From positions 1-46,932 of the forward strand of contig DIXT01000029.1 in assembly GCA_002436085.1 (NCBI GenBank): DNA of 46,932 nt, in the 5' to 3' direction. The DNA is from Anaerolineaceae bacterium UBA6073 (lineage in GTDB: Bacteria > Chloroflexota > Anaerolineae > Anaerolineales > Anaerolineaceae). A model generated the notes under the pieces. The model saw nothing but the letters and a program-made list of their open reading frames with translations, was not told where the DNA came from and did no database searches. Shown here one piece after another: positions 33,765 through 42,549 of the stretch. The number at the start of each line of letters is the position of its first letter. Position 1 is the stretch's first letter. The position numbers and the translations under genes are program-made.

Positions 33765-34538
33765 CTAAGGCTGGGTGATGCGCAGCCCGGTGACGTTGAA
33801 GGTGGCCGCCTGTTCCCCCGAGGCAGACGCAAAGACCCCCAATGCGCCGCTCAGACCCTTGCGCGCTTCCGCGCTGAATTGGAAGGTATCGTTCACGAAA
33901 AAGTAGAGCGTGCCCTGGTCCGCCCAGATGCCCAGGCGGTTAAGCGCGGGCGCGTTGGGTTGAAAGCGCCGCAGCGCTGTCCAATTTTGCAGGACGGAGA
34001 CACCGTCAAAAATCGCGCGTTCCAGGCGCGCCTGGCCGTCGCAGCGGTAGAGCACACGGTAGGTGCCCAGCACGCTGAATCTCCAGAAAAGTATCCCAAA
34101 ACTGTCATTTGCCCCACAGAGCGCCGACTCCAGGGTCAGCTCCAGATAGAACGTGTCCGGCAGGGTGATTTTGCTCAGGCTGCTGATTTCAGCCTTTTTG
34201 CCTGCGAGCGCCAGTGAGAGCGTGCCGCCGCCGTAGGTCACATTACCATCCGCTCCGGAGCTTTCTTCCCACTGCTTCTCGCGCTTGAAGTCTTCTTCAT
34301 ACAAGACCTGTGCGTATAGCGGGGGTGCCAATCCTTCCAGCGGATTGGGGGTAACTTCGTAAACCCGGGGTGTGGGCGTGGGGGTATCCGGGAACCAGTC
34401 GATGGTTGGGCTGGGCAGCGGGGATTGGGTCGCAAACGGAGTAGGCGTGGACGTTGGGGATGCCTGTTGGGGCAGGCAGGCGCTCAGCAGCAAGGCCGCC
34501 GCAAAAAGGCTTACAAAGCACGCGCGCAAAGTTCTCAT
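33765..34538 (-). CDS. Lipoprotein with a LamG/DUF1080-like beta-sandwich
   Basis: A 257-residue secreted lipoprotein. ATG 34538 gives a signal peptide with lipobox LSAC, then a Thr/Pro/Ser linker (TSTPTPFATQSPLPSPT). The rest is beta-rich (DTFYLELTLESALC, GIWADQGTLYFFVND), like a concanavalin-type sandwich that might bind polysaccharide. No catalytic residues were recognised. The start has no Shine-Dalgarno but a TAAAAT box ends 7 bp before it, suggesting a leaderless transcript. It diverges from the LysM gene. Confidence 0.6.
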   Translation of the reverse strand: MRTLRACFVSLFAAALLLSACLPQQASPTSTPTPFATQSPLPSPTIDWFPDTPTPTPRVYEVTPNPLEGLAPPLYAQVLYEEDFKREKQWEESSGADGNVTYGGGTLSLALAGKKAEISSLSKITLPDTFYLELTLESALCGANDSFGILFWRFSVLGTYRVLYRCDGQARLERAIFDGVSVLQNWTALRRFQPNAPALNRLGIWADQGTLYFFVNDTFQFSAEARKGLSGALGVFASASGEQAATFNVTGLRITQP

Positions 34539-34545
34539 TGGTAGT

Positions 34546-34551
34546 ATTTTA
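34546..34551 (-). promoter_or_regulatory. -10-like TAAAAT before a possibly leaderless lipoprotein gene
   Basis: On the minus strand TAAAAT ends 7 bp before ATG 34538, with no ribosome site in between. The same spacing (6-9 bp) occurs before holB and pcrA. Confidence 0.4.
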
Positions 34552-34619
34552 CCCAATCCTGCCCAGCTTTGGATTGCACACAGCTAACGCTCAGTTTTTT
34601 ATCTCTTCGGATATCTGGG

Positions 34620-34625
34620 TATAAT
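34620..34625 (+). promoter_or_regulatory. Candidate -10 of the LysM protein gene
   Basis: TATAAT lies 25 bp before the ATG at 34651 in the divergent intergenic region. The -35 is weak. Confidence 0.5.
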
Positions 34626-34650
34626 GGTAATAACCGAATGAGAGGTGAAA

Positions 34651-35466
34651 ATGAACAGTTTGAAAAAGATTCTCGTTCCTCTGCTTGTCATCGCCCTTGC
34701 GCTTGCTTCTGCAATTCTGCTGTGGAGCGCTGCCAATTCCCAGCCTGCCAGCGCGCAAGCCGTTTACCAGACGCCCACGCCGGACGCCGAAGGGCGCATT
34801 TATTACATCGTAGAAGAAGGCGATACCTGCACCCGTATTTTTTTGCTGACCAACGTCTCCATCGACGATATCATCCGTCTGAACGGGTTGACCGAAGATT
34901 GCAGCCTGATCACGGGAACCAAAATCCTGCTCGGGACAGTGGCAGCCCCGGCGCTGACCCAAACGGCCATGCCCTCGCCCACCATCGCACCTGATAAGAT
35001 CACTCCTACGCCCACCCCCGAACCGGGTTTTGCCAAGGTCTGCATCGTGCTCTTTAACGATCTGGACGGCACTGGTATGCGCACGGAAGGCGAAACTTAC
35101 CTTTACGGCGGCGTGGTGAGCATCAACGACCGTCTTGGTCAGGTTTCCCTGACCGGTACTACGGTTGCCGGAAACCCGGATGAGGTGGATCCGCTGTGCT
35201 TTGAGAACATCCCGGAAGGAAGTTACAACATTACCGTAGCCATCCCCGACGGATTCAATGCGACCACGATTACCAACTACCCGCTTGAAGTGAAAGCCGG
35301 CGAGCAGGCCACTATCGATTTTGGCGCTCAGGTGGCGACGGCCGCGCCCGGCGAACAGGCGGCGGCCGCCAGCGGCAGGTCCCCAATTCTTGGGATTGTT
35401 GGCGCTGTGGTGCTGGCAGCCGGGATTGGTCTCGGCTTCGTGATGTGGCGCCAGCGCAAGGTGTAA
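34651..35466 (+). CDS. LysM-domain cell-surface protein with C-terminal membrane anchor
   Basis: A 271-residue exported protein. ATG 34651 follows GAGAGGTG; GTG 34645 is a less likely start. An N-terminal signal (LVPLLVIALALASAILLW) precedes a LysM-like module (YYIVEEGDTCTRIF ... IIRLNGLTEDCSLITGTKI, about residues 50-95), which usually binds cell-wall sugar polymers. A Thr/Pro linker leads to a beta-rich domain resembling an SdrD B-like/prealbumin fold (LFNDLDGTGMRTEGE ... FENIPEGSYNITV). A C-terminal membrane segment and basic tail (MWRQRKV) anchor it. A terminator follows. Confidence 0.75.
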   Translation: MNSLKKILVPLLVIALALASAILLWSAANSQPASAQAVYQTPTPDAEGRIYYIVEEGDTCTRIFLLTNVSIDDIIRLNGLTEDCSLITGTKILLGTVAAPALTQTAMPSPTIAPDKITPTPTPEPGFAKVCIVLFNDLDGTGMRTEGETYLYGGVVSINDRLGQVSLTGTTVAGNPDEVDPLCFENIPEGSYNITVAIPDGFNATTITNYPLEVKAGEQATIDFGAQVATAAPGEQAAAASGRSPILGIVGAVVLAAGIGLGFVMWRQRKV

Positions 35467-35487
35467 TTCCCTGTTTGTACATGATTT

Positions 35488-35518
35488 AAAGCCGGCCGTT
35501 TACGCAGCCGGCTTTTGT
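35488..35518 (+). terminator. Rho-independent terminator of the LysM gene
   Basis: AAAGCCGGC and GCCGGCTTT pair across a ten-base loop and are followed by a T-rich tract (TTTTGTTTTG), 22 bp after the stop codon. Confidence 0.8.
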
Positions 35519-35559
35519 TTTGCCTTTAGTATTAGTCGTGATCAATGAGTGCGCAATTC

Positions 35560-36110
35560 CTATCGATTCGTCATTGCAACTGCTTGCGTAAGAAGTAAGT
35601 AGCGCCAGCGACTGAAGCAATCTCCGTGTATGTCAGCAGGGAGACGCCGTGCCCTCCGGGTATCGCTTCGCAAGCTCGCGATGACGAACGACCCGTCATT
35701 GCGATGGAGCGCCAGCGACTGAAGCATTCTCCCCAAATACGAAATGGCAGACTGCCACGACCCTTTGCCAATTAATGGGTTACTGAATCAACATATCCCC
35801 GTGGCAAAGGGCCTCGCAGTGACACCAAGGAGGGTCCATGTGCCTGTGCGGTGTCGATTAATTCGTCATTGCAACTGCTTGCGTACGAAGTGTGGAGCGC
35901 CGGCGACTGAAGCAATCTCCCAGTTGGCGCAGTTGGTCATTCTGATACCCTGAAGGGTACAGGCCGCAGTGAAGAATCCGAGATATAGAGACTGGGCCCT
36001 TCGCTTGCGCTCAGGGTGACAGGATCCGCGAGCGCGCAGCTCGCCGCGCTTCGACCTGTACCCTTTAGGGTATCGTGACAACGAAAATCATTATCAGGAT
36101 GACAAATAAA
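35560..36110. repeat. Repeat-rich intergenic region
   Basis: About 650 bp between the LysM gene and the sulfite-oxidase-like gene has no supported ORF. It contains repeated ATTCGTCATTGCAACTGCTT motifs (about 35566 and 35862), 'gcgccagcgactgaagca' tails, a CCCTTTGCCA/TGGCAAAGGG hairpin (35746-35823), and GATACCCTGAAGGGTACAGG motifs shared with 25.8 and 27.5 kb. Confidence 0.8.
35746..35823. repeat. CCCTTTGCCA hairpin repeat, copy 2
   Basis: The same unit as 26823-26900, with arms CCCTTTGCCA (35761-35770) and TGGCAAAGGG (35812-35821) and an unrelated loop. Conserved arms with free loops point to selection on the hairpin. Confidence 0.75.
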
Positions 36111-36115
36111 AGCCG

Positions 36116-36736
36116 CTAAGCCGTGCGCTGCTCCAGCCAGATATCCGCGTCGTTGTGGTAGCCTGCCCGCTCCCAGAAGCCCGGCCGGTCGTGCGCGCTG
36201 AATTCCAAACCGCGCAGCCATTTAGCGCCCTTCCACAGGTACACATCTTTCAGGTCGTCGCGCCCCGGAATCACGCCGGTGACCCCGCGCAAAGGGTAGC
36301 CGTGTTCCGGGGTGAGCGGCTGCCCTTCGTAGTGAGTCGCCAGCAGAAAATTATCCGCCGCGGCTACCTCAATCGGAAGATTGGCGGTAAATCCGAACTC
36401 GGCGTGCTGAATTACATAGCGCGCTTCGGCTGTGGGCACGACCAGCCCGAGTTCCCGCAGGGTTCTGAGCGAAACGCCCTCCCAATGTGTATCCAGTTTA
36501 CTCCAGGTGGTCACGCAGTGCAGGTCCATGGTGAGCGCCGTGCGCGGAAGCGCGCAGAACTCCTCCCAGGTGAGCACCAGCGGTTTCTCTACCTCGCCCC
36601 ACACGCAGAACGTCCAGGTTTTAGGATCAAAATTCGGTACGGGTCCGTAATGCAGCACCGGAAAGCGCTTGGTCAGCAGCTGCCCCGGGGGAATGCGCCC
36701 CGATTTTGGTCCTGGTTGTTGGTTTTTGTCAGCCAT
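36116..36736 (-). CDS. Small sulfite-oxidase-like molybdopterin-dependent oxidoreductase
   Basis: A 206-residue single-domain enzyme of the sulfite oxidase/MsrP superfamily. The molybdenum-ligating cysteine is Cys 74 in DLHCVTTWSKLDTHWEGV, and PLRGVTGVIPGRDDLKDVYL fits the cofactor-binding region. There is no signal peptide, so it is predicted to be cytoplasmic, unlike MsrP. Substrate is unknown. Start ATG 36736 follows AGGAG and sits directly against the UPF0173 gene stop, so the two form an operon. It is a plausible user of the cofactor made by the moa/moe cluster. Confidence 0.88.
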   Translation of the reverse strand: MADKNQQPGPKSGRIPPGQLLTKRFPVLHYGPVPNFDPKTWTFCVWGEVEKPLVLTWEEFCALPRTALTMDLHCVTTWSKLDTHWEGVSLRTLRELGLVVPTAEARYVIQHAEFGFTANLPIEVAAADNFLLATHYEGQPLTPEHGYPLRGVTGVIPGRDDLKDVYLWKGAKWLRGLEFSAHDRPGFWERAGYHNDADIWLEQRTA

Positions 36737-37426
36737 CTATGCTCCTAAAGCAAAGGTCCCGCCGGGCAAAAGTACTTCCACCCGGGTCTCTGTTTCAGCT
36801 TCCACCCGTTTTTTCCAGGCCTGCACGTCCTGCTGGATAAGCGGGAAGGTGTTGTAATGAATGGGTATCACGACCTTGGGCTGCAGCAGCTTGACCGCCC
36901 GCAGCGCGTCATCCGGGCCCATGGTGTAATTATCGCCAATCGGGATGGCTGCCAGGTCCAGCCCTTCCTCGCCAATCAGACGCATATCGCCAAAAAGGCC
37001 CGTATCCCCAGCCAGGTAAATTTTCTCACCAGCGTTAGTAGTCAGCAAAAAGCCAGCCGGGTTGCCCCCGTTGCTGCCGTCCGGCAGCGCGGAACCGTGC
37101 AGAGCCTGCGTTAGCTTGAGGTAGCCAAAGGGATAGCGAAAGCCTCCGCCGATGTGTTGGGCGTGCGTCTTAACCCCTTTGCCGGAGAACCAGCCGCTGA
37201 TTTCCGCGTTGGCAATCACGGTCGCGCCAGTCCGCCGCGCGATATCCAGCGCGTCGCCAACATGGTCGCCGTGTCCGTGCGTGATAAGCAGGTAATCCGC
37301 ATGCACTTCCTGAGGTTTCACCGTCGCGGCAGGGTTCCCGCTGAAAAACGGGTCCACGACCAGCTTGATGCCCTCACAGTTCAGACCAATGGTAGCATGT
37401 CCGTACCAGGTAAAGATAGTGCTCAT
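36737..37426 (-). CDS. UPF0173 metal-dependent hydrolase (metallo-beta-lactamase fold)
   Basis: A 229-residue protein. ATG 37426 is chosen because AGGAGG lies 5 bp before it; a longer in-frame extension lacks similarity. The N-terminus ITWYGHA-like start (TWYGHATIGLNCEG) and HxHxDH motif THGHGDHVGDA (about residues 48-58) define the family, with DTGLFGDM and PIHYNTFPLIQ supplying later metal ligands. Substrate is unknown. It is co-transcribed with the sulfite-oxidase-like gene. Confidence 0.92.
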   Translation of the reverse strand: MSTIFTWYGHATIGLNCEGIKLVVDPFFSGNPAATVKPQEVHADYLLITHGHGDHVGDALDIARRTGATVIANAEISGWFSGKGVKTHAQHIGGGFRYPFGYLKLTQALHGSALPDGSNGGNPAGFLLTTNAGEKIYLAGDTGLFGDMRLIGEEGLDLAAIPIGDNYTMGPDDALRAVKLLQPKVVIPIHYNTFPLIQQDVQAWKKRVEAETETRVEVLLPGGTFALGA

Positions 37427-37499
37427 TGTTCCTCCTCTTTCTCTGGAATTATACATTTCCTCAGGGCTGCAATATATATTTTCACGTTTACGGCAAACC

Positions 37500-38990
37500 T
37501 TATCGCAGCCAGACGAACGCCTTTTCATCCCCGCGCCAGACGTCCGTCGTGACCAGGCGCGCCTGCAGCAGCGGAAACTGAAAGTGAAACAGCCCATCCT
37601 GCGCCAGGAGGAAAAATCCCTTGGAATCCTCCTGCCACACCAGCGCGCTGACGCTTTGGTCCGTCAGCGTTTGCAGTCTAAAACCCTGCGGCGAATACAA
37701 GCGCGCGCCATTCCCGCCCCAGCCAATCAGCCAGTGCCCGTCCGGGGCAATTCCGAGCCGCTGCTCACCCGCCAGCATAAACACACTGCCGGTCCGGTCA
37801 AACTGCAGCACACCAACCGCGCTCGCAGCCGTGAAAAGCCCATTTTCAGGGGTGTAGGATAGGTTTTTGTACTCACCCGCTAACAGCGCTTCAAAAGTAG
37901 TTCCGCTGTTGGAGGAATAATAGATACCTGCAGGTTTCCTGGGGTTGTTATTCTCCGTGCGCACCGCCACTGCAACATCCCCGTTTTGCGGGTTCACGGC
38001 TGCCTCCGCAAACGCTCCGTCAAATATCACGCGCGGCTTACCGGCGGAGACGTTGCTCAGGCGCAAATCTATTCCCCCGTTTTCTGTCGGGGTGTAGGTC
38101 AGCAGGTACAGGGCGCTCATCCAGCCAACATAGCGCTCCCAGTAGCCGGTATCGCGCGGGACGTGCATATAATGCGTCACCGCCCCGTTAGGCATGCTCA
38201 ACGCGCCGACCAGCGAGAGTTTCCATACGTTGATGGTCGTGTAGCTGTTGACCTCCTGGAATACAATCCAATCCTGCTCCGGGGACCACAGTGGCGAGAA
38301 GTCTTGCTGGAAACGCTGGTTCAGGCGCGTCAGGGCGGAGCCGCCCGGGCGGTAAAGGTACAAATCGGCGGAGAGCCCATCCAGCGCGGCCGGGAAGACC
38401 GCGTTATTGCCATCGCTGGACCAACTGATGGGGTGCGGCTGCTGCACCGCCTGGAGCGCCATTTGCGCCTGGATTCCGTCGTTCTGTAAGACCGCGTCCT
38501 GCAGCTCTTGGGAGAGCAGCTCTGTCAGCATGCGCGCAGGCTCCCAGGGGTTAAGGAGTTCGTACAAGCCCAGCTCTGCCAGGTTTTCGTGCGTGCCAGC
38601 CCGCAGCAGCACCCGCGCGCCGTCCGGCGCCCTGCCCCCGATAATATCCAGTGGGTCGGTTAGCATCGGCAGCGCAATGGTAATAAGCGCGCCGCTGTCT
38701 CTGTCCAGCGCGTAAAGATGCTCGCCTGCCGCGTCCGGGAAAATCAGCCAGGGTCCGTCTTCAGCCGCGGTCGGGCGCGGTACGGGCGTGAGGGTCGCGG
38801 TGGGAGCATTGGTCGGGGAGCGGGTTTCTTCCAGCGCGCTGATCGTTGTCTGGGCCGCGCGCGTGCGGGCATCAAGCTCTGCGGTAGAACTGGGCGCCCA
38901 AGCCGCCGGCGTCGGGGCGGTGTATCGACAGGCAAGCCCAAGCAGAAGCACGCTAACCGCCGCAAGCAGAAGCACGCGCCTGGATTTCAT
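37500..38990 (-). CDS. Lipoprotein with TolB/WD40-like beta-propeller
   Basis: A 496-residue secreted lipoprotein. The signal ends in a lipobox LGLAC, followed by a Thr/Pro/Ala-rich linker (about residues 40-75). The rest has repeated propeller-like blades with a W-S-x-D-G or equivalent turn (ISWSSDGNNAVF, PLWSPEQDWIVF, GIAPDGHWLIGW, LVWQEDSKGFFLL). Such proteins usually mediate binding rather than catalysis. No ribosome site is evident before ATG 38990. Confidence 0.7.
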   Translation of the reverse strand: MKSRRVLLLAAVSVLLLGLACRYTAPTPAAWAPSSTAELDARTRAAQTTISALEETRSPTNAPTATLTPVPRPTAAEDGPWLIFPDAAGEHLYALDRDSGALITIALPMLTDPLDIIGGRAPDGARVLLRAGTHENLAELGLYELLNPWEPARMLTELLSQELQDAVLQNDGIQAQMALQAVQQPHPISWSSDGNNAVFPAALDGLSADLYLYRPGGSALTRLNQRFQQDFSPLWSPEQDWIVFQEVNSYTTINVWKLSLVGALSMPNGAVTHYMHVPRDTGYWERYVGWMSALYLLTYTPTENGGIDLRLSNVSAGKPRVIFDGAFAEAAVNPQNGDVAVAVRTENNNPRKPAGIYYSSNSGTTFEALLAGEYKNLSYTPENGLFTAASAVGVLQFDRTGSVFMLAGEQRLGIAPDGHWLIGWGGNGARLYSPQGFRLQTLTDQSVSALVWQEDSKGFFLLAQDGLFHFQFPLLQARLVTTDVWRGDEKAFVWLR

Positions 38991-39156
38991 TGCTTAATGG
39001 TACCCGAAAAACCTGCACAGCAAAATTCCGCAAAAGCTTTTTCGCCGGGGATGCAAGCACAAATCGTTTGAAAGCCTGCCCCGCGTCTGACCCACAAGTA
39101 GACACGCCTTTCAGCTCGAGAGCGTCGTTCGGTTCATCAATGGCGGGCAAAAAGGT

Positions 39157-41337
39157 TCAGAGTATTTCCAGCTTCGCCAGCGAGGCGACCAGCGCCTTCA
39201 GGCCAATACCCTCAAAGTACACTTCCACGGTCTCATCGCCGTGCTCCAGCCGGCTGGCCTTCACTACCCCGCGCCCGTAGGTCTTATGGCGCACCTGCAT
39301 GCCAGCCTTGTACCTGGTGTTCTGCGGCAGGTCCTGGCGCGGCGCGGCACGGTAGGCTGGCGTCTCCCAACGGGAATAAGCGCTCTGGTAATTAAAGTTC
39401 AATCGGCTTGGCAGTCCTTTGGCGCTGCCTTGCAGCAGGTCTTCGGGCAGGTCGTCCAAAAAGCGGGAGGCCTGGGTTTCTTCATAGCTGCCGTAGGGGC
39501 TGCGCCGCCGCATCGCGCGGGTCAGGGTCAGCGTTTTCTTCGCGCGGGTGATACCCACATACAGCAGGCGGCGTTCCTCTGCCAGCGCTTCCGGGTCGTC
39601 GCGCGAGCGGCTGTGCGGCAAGATCATCTCATCCAGCCCCACGATGAACACGTTTTCAAATTCGAGCCCCTTGGCGGCATGCAGGGTCAGCATGGTCGGG
39701 GCGTCCAGCGTTTCGGGCAGGGTGTCCTGGTCGGCCACCAAAGCCATCGCTTCCAAAAAGCCAGGCAGCCCGTCATATTCCAGGATGACCTGGCGCAATT
39801 CCAGCACGTTCTCCCAGCGGTCCTGGCCTTCCTCGCTGCGGTCGTGGATGTATTCCTGATAGCCGGTGTCTTCCAAAACGCGGTCGAAAAGGGAGGCAGG
39901 CGGGTTTGCTTCCGCGAACTTCCGCCAGAACAACAGTTTTCTGCCAAACTGTTCCAGGCGCAAGCCTTCTTTGCCGAGCTGTTCCAACGCCGCTCTCCCC
40001 GCCGGCTCCGCGATGTAGGTCACCGCCTCACCCAGGTTCAAACTGGATGCACGCGCAAATTCTTCCAGCTTTTCCAGGCTCTTGCCGCCGATCCCGCGCG
40101 GAGGGAGGTTAATGACCCGCCGCAGACTGATTTCGTCTTTCGGGTTGTGAATCAGCCGCAGGAACGAAATGACATCCTTCACCTCGCGCCGACCGTAGAA
40201 GCGCTGCGCCCCCACCAGCCGGTAGCTGATGCCCTCGCGCCGGAAGGATTCTTCCAGCAGACGCGATTGGGCGTTGGTGCGGTACATCACGGCAAAGGAA
40301 CTCGGGTTTAGCTTCTGGGTGCGAATGCCGTTCTTAACCGCCTGCACCACGTACTCGGCTTCCTCTTTGTCATCCGCCGCCGCGAACAATTTGATTTTTT
40401 CGCCCTGCTTTTGTTCGGTAAAGAGCTTCTTATGGGTGCGGTTCGCGTTGCGGTCAATCACCGCCATAGCTCCATCCAGGATGCGTTGGGTGGAGCGGTA
40501 ATTCTGTTCCAGCAGGATGGTCTGGGCATTCTTGAAGTCGGTCTGGAAGCGCTGGATGTTACGGTAATCCGCGCCGCGCCAGCGGTAAATGGATTGGTCT
40601 TCATCGCCAACCACGTACAGGTTGCCGTGCTCCTGCGCCAGGCTGCGCAGAATGGCGTACTGGGAAAGGTTCGTGTCCTGGAATTCATCCACCAGAATAT
40701 GCTGAAATTTATGCGCCCAGGTGGCGCGGGTCTGCGGATAGGCGCTCAGAATTTGGTGGGTGAACACCAGCATGTCATCAAAGTCCATGGCGTTGTTGCG
40801 CACCAGCAGCTGCTGATAACGCAGGTAGAACTGGCGCACTTTTTCATCCCGGAAGTTCTGGATAGGATAATCTTCAGGCGTAATCAGGTCGTTTTTCGCC
40901 CGGGAGACAGCGTCTAGCACGGATTCTGCCCGGAATAGCTTCTCGTCCACGCCGGCTTCGCGGATGACCTCCTTCATCAGGGTCGCCTGGTCGTCCGCGT
41001 CAAAGATGACAAAATCCTTTGTCAGCGGCAGCAAGTCCGCTTCCCTGCGCAAGATGCGCCCGCAGACCGAATGAAAGGTGCCCAGCCAGATGCCTGAAGC
41101 CGCCGCTCCGAGGATTTTTTCCACGCGCGCCGCCATTTCCCGGGCGGCTTTGTTGGTAAAGGTGACCGCGAGAATGTTGTAGGCCGGCACGTGCAGCACG
41201 CCAATCAGGTAAGCGATGCGGTACGTCAGGACGCGGGTTTTGCCGGAGCCCGGGCCAGCCAGCACGAGCGTAGGCCCGGCGGGGGCAGCCACAGCGCGCT
41301 GCTGCTGGGGATTTAGCAGTTCAAGCAAGTCATTCAT
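39157..41337 (-). CDS. pcrA: ATP-dependent DNA helicase PcrA/UvrD
   Basis: A 726-residue superfamily 1A 3'-5' helicase in DNA repair and replication-conflict resolution. Walker A is LAGPGSGKTRVL, motif II DEFQDTNLSQ, motif III VGDEDQSIYRWRGA, motif IV LEQNYRS, motif V LTLHAAKGLEFENVF and motif VI VGITRAKK. The C-terminal GMQVRHKTYGRGVV is the PcrA RNA-polymerase-binding Tudor-like domain. ATG 41337 or GTG 41343 may start it; no Shine-Dalgarno is seen, and TAAAAT at 41347-41352 suggests a leaderless or very short leader transcript. Confidence 0.95.
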   Translation of the reverse strand: MNDLLELLNPQQQRAVAAPAGPTLVLAGPGSGKTRVLTYRIAYLIGVLHVPAYNILAVTFTNKAAREMAARVEKILGAAASGIWLGTFHSVCGRILRREADLLPLTKDFVIFDADDQATLMKEVIREAGVDEKLFRAESVLDAVSRAKNDLITPEDYPIQNFRDEKVRQFYLRYQQLLVRNNAMDFDDMLVFTHQILSAYPQTRATWAHKFQHILVDEFQDTNLSQYAILRSLAQEHGNLYVVGDEDQSIYRWRGADYRNIQRFQTDFKNAQTILLEQNYRSTQRILDGAMAVIDRNANRTHKKLFTEQKQGEKIKLFAAADDKEEAEYVVQAVKNGIRTQKLNPSSFAVMYRTNAQSRLLEESFRREGISYRLVGAQRFYGRREVKDVISFLRLIHNPKDEISLRRVINLPPRGIGGKSLEKLEEFARASSLNLGEAVTYIAEPAGRAALEQLGKEGLRLEQFGRKLLFWRKFAEANPPASLFDRVLEDTGYQEYIHDRSEEGQDRWENVLELRQVILEYDGLPGFLEAMALVADQDTLPETLDAPTMLTLHAAKGLEFENVFIVGLDEMILPHSRSRDDPEALAEERRLLYVGITRAKKTLTLTRAMRRRSPYGSYEETQASRFLDDLPEDLLQGSAKGLPSRLNFNYQSAYSRWETPAYRAAPRQDLPQNTRYKAGMQVRHKTYGRGVVKASRLEHGDETVEVYFEGIGLKALVASLAKLEIL

Positions 41338-41365
41338 AGACACAGGATTTTACCGCAGTCCCACC

Positions 41366-42547
41366 CTAAAAGAACAGCACTTTTGCGATGCCAACCAAAA
41401 AGCCCGCCAGCACAAGCCAGTATGGGGTCAACTTCAGCAGCAACAAAGCTGCCAGACCTGCCGCCAGCAAAAGCCCGGTCCAAACATCCACAATCGCGTT
41501 TTTCGCCATGGTGACCGCGATGGAGATAATCAGCGCCACCACGCCGGCGTTCACCCCTTCCAGTACGGCCTTGGCTGCTTTTGAATCCGCCACCTTCTTC
41601 ATCAAAGGTCCCATGGCTGCCACAATGATGAAGGAGGGTAAGAACACGCCCACAGTCGCGGCAAACGCGCCGGGAAGACCTCCAACGAAATATCCGATAA
41701 AGGTTACCGCCGAGGTTACTGGTCCGGGGGTCATTTGCCCCACTGCAATTGCGTCAATCAGCTGCTGCTGGGTCATCCACCCGAAGCGGTTGACGATATC
41801 ATCCCGAATCAATGGGAACAGGACCAAAGCCGACCCGAACAACACCGCTCCAGTCCGTAAAAAATACAAGAACAGCTGGACCGCCCGGGACTGCAGCCAG
41901 TCAGAGCCCTGCTGAAAAAAACGCAAAAGCAGCGGAAGCGGAAAGAAAACCAGCATCAGCGCGGGCGCCTTCGGCGGGCGCTTGAGCAGGTCAAGCAGCA
42001 CATAGCCAAGCAGACCCGCCCCAAAAAGGACAATGAGTTCACTCACGCCCAGCAGAGAGCCCGCCAGCGCCAGCCCGAATATCAGCCAGGTCTGCCAGGT
42101 TTTCAGGCAGCTTTTACCCAGGTTCCAGAGCGTATTAATCACAATTGCCAGCACAAGCGGGTTCAGGGCGTAAAAAATCGCGTCCGCCTGCGGCAGCGCG
42201 CCGTAGCGGGCGTATACCCAGGCTAACATCGAGGAAGCAATAAAAGAAGGCAGGATAAAACTGGCGCCTGCTGCCAGCAGACCCAGAAAACCCGCCTGCA
42301 GGTAACCGATATGCAGCGCCAGTTCTGTTGCGTTGGGGCCGGGCACCAGATGCGTGGCTGCCAGCAGTTCCAAAAAGTGCTCGCCGGTCAGCCATTGGCG
42401 TTTGCGAACAATTTCGGTCTCCATCATGGCGATATGCGCGGTGGGAGAGCCAAAGCTTGTGGCGCCAATTTGCAGGAAGACCCTGATGAGGTCTTTCAGT
42501 TTGGCTTTCTGCTCAGGCTGCATTCTTGAGTTCGCGAATCTCAGCAT
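41366..42547 (-). CDS. chrA: Chromate transporter (CHR family, two-domain)
   Basis: A 393-residue membrane protein with two homologous CHR halves (about 20-190 and 215-390), each with about five to six membrane segments. The family signature occurs as FLQIGATSFGSPTAHIAMME with HLVPGPNATELALHIGY in the first half, and FLRTGAVLFGSALVLFPLI with GQMTPGPVTSAVTFIGY in the second. Homologues expel chromate or exchange oxyanions. It lies between pcrA and holB on the same strand, 11 nt after holB ends. ATG 42523 is an alternative start. Confidence 0.92.
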   Translation of the reverse strand: MLRFANSRMQPEQKAKLKDLIRVFLQIGATSFGSPTAHIAMMETEIVRKRQWLTGEHFLELLAATHLVPGPNATELALHIGYLQAGFLGLLAAGASFILPSFIASSMLAWVYARYGALPQADAIFYALNPLVLAIVINTLWNLGKSCLKTWQTWLIFGLALAGSLLGVSELIVLFGAGLLGYVLLDLLKRPPKAPALMLVFFPLPLLLRFFQQGSDWLQSRAVQLFLYFLRTGAVLFGSALVLFPLIRDDIVNRFGWMTQQQLIDAIAVGQMTPGPVTSAVTFIGYFVGGLPGAFAATVGVFLPSFIIVAAMGPLMKKVADSKAAKAVLEGVNAGVVALIISIAVTMAKNAIVDVWTGLLLAAGLAALLLLKLTPYWLVLAGFLVGIAKVLFF

Positions 42548-42549
42548 TT

